This document shows, one piece after another, positions 59,764-64,000 of a DNA stretch of 64,000 nt. The stretch comes from Coleophoma eucalyptorum (taxonomy: Eukaryota; Ascomycota; Leotiomycetes; Helotiales; Dermateaceae), in assembly GCA_026120035.1 (NCBI GenBank), contig JALRME010000038.1, forward strand, positions 130,907 through 194,906, given 5' to 3'. Position 1 is the first letter of the stretch. Every line of letters starts with the position of its first letter. The position numbers were made by a program, and so were the translations under genes. The notes beneath the pieces were generated by a model that saw only the letters and a list, made by a program, of their open reading frames with translations, had not been told where the DNA came from and made no database searches.

Positions 59764-61019
59764 TTTGGCGCTTACTTTCGGCCGTGTTAGCTCAAGAATG
59801 CTCTGTCAAAGGGGCTCAACTTGCAATTACTACGAAGGAGTCTTAAGTAAGACTTTAATAGCTGTGCCGTTCAGTTCTTGCTAATTTGGCAGAAAAAGAA
59901 ATTGAGGTTCCCCCAAGTATCGCAGCAGACATACAGGTGCAGTCACAGCTTAGACCTTATGCGCGTCACGCCAGTCGAAACTCGCAAAGATTCTTGCCCA
60001 GCGGGGTTGCGATGGAAGACCACAAGTTTGTATCCGGATCACGTGTGGCCTTTACAAGTCGGGAACTGGTCTTGTACCAGATCTACAGAGTACGCTGTTG
60101 TTTGATTCGGTACACTAGCTTAAATTACCTGGTGGCTTGCAGCTACACCTGAAGTTGGGGTTGCGATGCGGGATGCGAGACTTCGGATGGTGGCTGTCGC
60201 CCCTAATTTGCTTTGGTGTTCAAGCGTACCGAGCGAACTCTCATTGCCCCTCTTCCTATGTTATGCAGGTCGTTCGAGATCACACGAGATATAGTCTCAA
60301 AAGGCTCATAAATTCTAATTGATAAGTGTATCAAAGTTTGATTTGACCCAAACGTTCACGCCAGGAGTCGAAGAAGTTTCGGCCACCAGCTGTCAAAGTC
60401 TTGGAAGCCACCTTACCAGAGGCGCAGGGCTGAAACGATACCAAAATCCGTTTGATGAGCCATATCAACAGTGGTTGTCTAAATTCGGATATGGCAATCA
60501 CGAGACCGCTTGAAGCCCTTATAAATGAGCGCGATTACTAGCTATGGCTGCTGTCGAGGACTTTGGAAGTCCTTGCGGTGGCAGAACCAGCCTTAGTGGC
60601 TTGTTGTATAATTTCCAGTTACCCCAGATACCTGAAAGCTCAGATGTGCCAAGGCAGCCCATCGACACTTAGGAGTGCTTTGATGGTGAGAACTAGCCAT
60701 CATGGGCATTGGGCATGGAGAAGGTCGTAGTTCAACGAAAAACAAGGAGACTTGCCTCAATCTGATTGGGGGAGAAGCTTCACACTGTTGATGGTCTTGT
60801 TGATGGATGGAACTGTGCCTGTCTGTAGTGGAGATGAGAATATGAAGGCTAAGGGGAGGCAAGTCGAATATATAAGGTTATCTTCAACCTTGCTTTGAAC
60901 GGACATCAACACTTCCATTACAGACTTTCATCGACAACATCTTTCCCAAATCACATTCTTTACTTAATCTCAACTACAAATCCATTCATTTCAGGACCCC
61001 TCCCCCAAATCAATTCAAA
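59764..61019. promoter_or_regulatory. Divergent promoter region NmrA / CRoW-type protein
   Basis: 1.26 kb with no supported gene; several short ORFs without features. A TATATAA sequence at about 60870-60876 lies 145 bp before the surface-protein start and could be its TATA element. Confidence 0.4.
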
Positions 61020-61937
61020 ATGCAAATCACAAACATCACTCGTTTCACCATCCTCTTCACTGCTGTATTGGCAGCAGCAAACCCTAAGCCCTACAAGCTC
61101 AACTCTGCAAAGGCACTCGGTAGACGACACGACCAAGGGTACCAAGTCACGAAGTCCAGCTCTGGAAGTAAGCGACCACATATTAAATAAAAAGGTGATC
61201 AACATGCTAAATATGCTTCTTTAGAAGATTGTCCAGATGGATATTATTGCACCGAAGATGCGGATAACAACACTTGGTGTTGCCCAGATGTAAGTCCTCT
61301 GCTCTTTTTCTAGATAATTCTCCTAACGCAAGAATAGGGAACCGACCCCGCCGAGTGCATGGAGGCATACCCTCTGAGCAGTACTCTGGTCTCTGAAGCT
61401 GCAGCACCAACCACGGTGTCAAGCTCCAGTGAGGCATACGAAACAGATGCATACCCAACTGAGTCATGCTCATCGGATGCATACCCAGAGGAGACATCCT
61501 CAGCTGAGGCATACCCAACAACTGAGGCATATCCAGAGGAGACATCCTCAGCTGAGGCATACCCAACAACTGAGGCATACTCAGAGGAAGCATATCCAAC
61601 AACTGAGGCATACGCAGAGGAGACATCCTCAGCCGAGGCATACCCAACAACTGAGGCATACGCAGAGGAAGCATACCCAACTGAGACAGAGACCTACAGC
61701 TCAGCCACCATGACCAGCGCATACAGCGAGGAGACAACTGTCGCGATAAAGCAGGCCGAGGTGTATTACACAACCACCTACGTTACCGTCTGTGCTGCTT
61801 CTCCATCCGGAACTTTGGCCATCAAGACACCCGTCACCAGCCTGGTGGCATACACGGGAGCTGCAAATGTGAAGGCTGCTAGCTTTGGTGGAGCCCCAGC
61901 ATTGCTTATGGCTGCTGGAGCTGCTCTGTTGTTGTAA
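61020..61937 (+). CDS. Secreted GPI-anchored repeat protein with CRoW-type cysteine module
   Basis: Three exons: 61020-61167, 61225-61289, 61338-61937; introns 61168-61224 and 61290-61337; 270 aa. A signal peptide (about residues 1-20) is followed by a small cysteine module CPDGYYC..WCCPD..C, encoded mainly by the 65-nt middle exon. After this comes a long Glu/Ser/Thr/Ala/Tyr-rich tandem-repeat region (units around EAYPTTEAY and EETSSAEAYP). The C-terminus is hydrophobic with small residues before it, as in a GPI attachment signal. It is probably a cell-wall or membrane-surface protein. Similar fungal proteins are named 'CRoW domain'; their function is not known. Confidence 0.87.
61495..61685 (+). 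repeat. Tandem repeats coding EAYPTTEAY-type units
   Basis: Inside the last exon of the surface protein. Units coding EAYPTTEAY alternate with EETSSA or SEE/AEE spacers. DNA identity between copies is high, suggesting recent duplication. The opposite strand has a spurious long ORF as a result. Confidence 0.85.
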
Positions 61938-62373
61938 GCGGATTCAGAGGGGAGAAGGAAGGTGGAAATGGTGAGGGGGAGGGGGGAGGTGGATTTTCAT
62001 TCTCGCTCTAACTTTCAATTCATGCGGCAACGCAGTATAGATGTTTAGAGGCTCTCTTAATAATTTACTACATACATTTTCTTTCATAAACCTCATGCTC
62101 GCTAGAAAAGATGTATCAACAGTGACCTCTTACTCACAATTAACGACTTTGAAATGTTACCCCTGAAGTGGGTTTCGGAAGAAACTTAAGAAAGTAATCT
62201 TCTGGAACACGCGTTACTCGCGTGATGAGAAACATAAAGCAAACGAAGAACTCCCGACGCTATGCTGATGAATATGTCCTTCCTATAAAGTCTCCCATCC
62301 AATGCTATTCATTATATGAGCCTCCTTTAGTTATATCCATACCGGTTTATGCTCATGTAGATAGACCGCGCTC
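61938..62373. other. Convergent 3' region between the surface protein and PCF11
   Basis: 436 bp; a short purine-rich run follows the stop codon, then AT-rich sequence. No gene seen. Confidence 0.4.
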
Positions 62374-64000
62374 TTAAGCAAAGTTCTCTGTTTTAATCTT
62401 GGTGCGCAATATGTGATCATCCTGTTACAAATTAGCCTCACAAGTTCTGCAGGGCTGGTAGGTAGATGGGGAATTATAACATACCTCTGCCTTCCGCTTG
62501 CCAAGCAGCGGCTCTGGAGTTCCACGACTACCATCTTTTGCTGCCTCGGCAAAGCAGCTGGCGTGATAGGTGGTTTTGCCAACCTTTGTAGCATCCATCC
62601 AGACAAACTCCTGTGCATCGTCGAGCCACTTCATCTCAAATTTCTCTTGACAAATCGGGCAGACGTTGTTAGCAGCCGGGTCGTCCGGAACCGGTAAGTA
62701 TTGCAGCTTCGTCTTCACAGCTGCAAATGAGCCGTCTTCGCCTGAAGTCTTTGCGGCATCTGATATATCGTTGCTTTGATCGTCTGGACCCTCGCGGGAT
62801 TTGATCCAGTCCTTGTCTTACTGTTAGTATTCGTGCTATGGAGGTTTCTTGATTGAATACTTACTAGCTCATCAACATACCAGCTGCGATGTTGGCCTCG
62901 CTTCTCTGCCTCAGTCATTCGCTGGTGAACTCGAAAGTGCCAATCCATGTGAGCAGTCTTCTTCTTTCTACCTTCTTCGTCTGACTTGAATCTTCGGCCA
63001 CATTGCGTACAAGGCGCGCCAAGTTGCTCGTACAAGCTAGCAATAAGATGTGGACGCGGTCTTCACATGAACTGGTTAGCGATGTTGAACAACGGCTATA
63101 AGTGCACACTTACATCTTTAAAGAGGCTGGTTTTAACTCAACGTCATTTGGAATGGTCGTCATAGTCGATCTGGATCCATTGGTTGGTTGTGGTATACCC
63201 ATGAAAGGAAGAGGTGGGAATCCGGCTGGAAAAGCTCCTGGCAAAGGCAAAGGAGGAATGGGAGGAGTGCTTGTTGTTGGTCCGCCGCCAAGGATACCCG
63301 CAGCTTTCAATCGCTGAAGTAGAGCGCTGGTATCAGGCGGCGGTACAGGAGTTGATGTTGATGGGATCGGCGTGGGTACCGATTGATAAGCAGGTTGAGC
63401 CATTTGTGTTGGAGGTGAACGAATAACAGGAACAGCCGGTTGAGGAGGAGGTGTGGCGATCTGAGGAGTTGCAGACTGCCGTGCAAGCAAGGCAGCAAGT
63501 GCACCACGAGCACCAGGTCCCAACACCGACTCCAGCGACGGTGCTTGTGCCACTGGTGGAGGAGTGGGAATGGCTGCAACAGGAACGGGTGATGGAGCAT
63601 GTATTCTTTGGGGTTTGGGTAGAGCAGTTGCTCGAGATGCCTCACCAAGTTGGGTAACTTGCTCTCTAATTAGCGCAATTTGATCTGGAGGAAGCTTTTG
63701 GCTCTGCAAAATGCTTTGGAGATCAAGTAACGCTTTAAGTCTGGTTTGTATAGTGCTATCATAAGGATTCTGTGCAAAGTCTGCCTTGGACGTCAAGATC
63801 AGGTTTGCGATGTCACTGTTCAACGAATCTATGCTAGTCTCTTGAGTCTGATACCCCTGAGGTTGTGGTTGTTGCCAGCTTGGTACATGCGCTGGAGGAT
63901 ATTGCTGGCTAGGAGGCCGCTTCATCTTATTCAGCATAGGTTTGGAGACTCGGTATGAATGAGTACGTACCGAAGGCAGACCATACTGCTGGTTGCCATT
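62374..64000 (-). CDS. PCF11, mRNA cleavage/polyadenylation factor subunit (C-terminal part)
   Basis: Exons read from the right edge: up to 63971, 63925-63114, 63060-62865, 62811-62485, 62421-62374; introns 63926-63970, 63061-63113, 62812-62864 and 62422-62484. The window contains 470 codons of the C-terminal part. A Pro/Gln-rich region and a linker with LLQRLKAAGILGGG come first. Next is the first Zn-finger CTQCGRRFKSDEEGRKKKTAHMDWHFRVHQR, the family signature, with its WYVDELDWIKS follow-up crossing a splice. Last is the second finger VCPICQEKFEMKW..TYHASCFAEA. Pcf11 bridges CTD-bound RNA polymerase II and the cleavage factor IA complex. The N-terminal CID domain lies beyond 64000. Each join keeps frame. 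Confidence 0.93.

Noticed and set aside
61207..61773. 188-codon ORF on the minus strand rich in Leu, Met and Pro
   Set aside because: It is the reverse-strand reading of the repeat region of the surface protein; its periodic composition follows from the repeats.

Overview
The window is a piece of a nuclear chromosome of a filamentous ascomycete (Pezizomycotina; the gene content would suit a leotiomycete, but I cannot place it more precisely). The evidence is many short GT-AG introns of about 44-80 nt with CTAAC/CTAAT-like branch points, fungus-restricted families (Zn2Cys6 regulator, 2EXR protein, CRoW-type GPI protein, DUF5321 mitochondrial protein, LtrA-like membrane protein) and a U6 snRNA gene of fungal type. 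I resolve 25 protein-coding genes and one RNA gene. Exon joins were done by hand; apart from the three open-ended genes (LtrA, MYB, PCF11) every joined CDS has a length divisible by three.

Layout. 1-13.6 kb: LtrA-like membrane protein (5' end outside the window), DUF952 protein, TTC36 homologue, 4-hydroxyphenylpyruvate dioxygenase and separase. 13.9-17.7 kb: three likely mitochondrial proteins (DUF5321 protein, SIRT4-type sirtuin, Mmt-type metal transporter). 18.7-18.9 kb: a U6 snRNA gene whose ACAGAGA box is split by a spliceosomal intron. 19-20.4 kb: an AT-rich gene-free stretch. 20.5-28.1 kb: hydantoinase/dihydropyrimidinase, N-carbamoyl-D-amino-acid hydrolase, hydantoin racemase and a Zn2Cys6 regulator, as two divergent pairs. 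29.0-32.5 kb: an NRPS-like adenylating reductase (A-T-R). 33.5-43.3 kb: PA-TM-RING E3, DUF726 hydrolase, tubulin cofactor B. 43.3-47.5 kb: a gene-free stretch. 47.5-53.2 kb: MYB/SANT protein, TRM9-type tRNA methyltransferase, ubiquitin-specific protease. 53.6-59.8 kb: Gfo/Idh dehydrogenase, aldo-keto reductase, 2EXR protein, NmrA-like protein. 61-64 kb: CRoW/GPI cell-surface protein and PCF11 (N-terminal part beyond the window).

How genes may work together. The clearest functional unit is at 20.5-28.1 kb. Its three enzymes together make a complete 'hydantoinase process': racemise a 5-substituted hydantoin, open the ring, then remove the carbamoyl group to give a D-amino acid, CO2 and ammonia. 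A dedicated regulator sits beside them, and the hydantoinase/carbamoylase promoter is rich in GATA-factor sites, suggesting a nitrogen-scavenging cluster. The NRPS-like reductase next door could be a further member. The remaining genes look like ordinary housekeeping or single accessory genes.

A layout oddity: 21 of the 24 neighbouring protein-gene pairs lie on opposite strands, so the region is a chain of alternating divergent promoters and convergent 3' ends.
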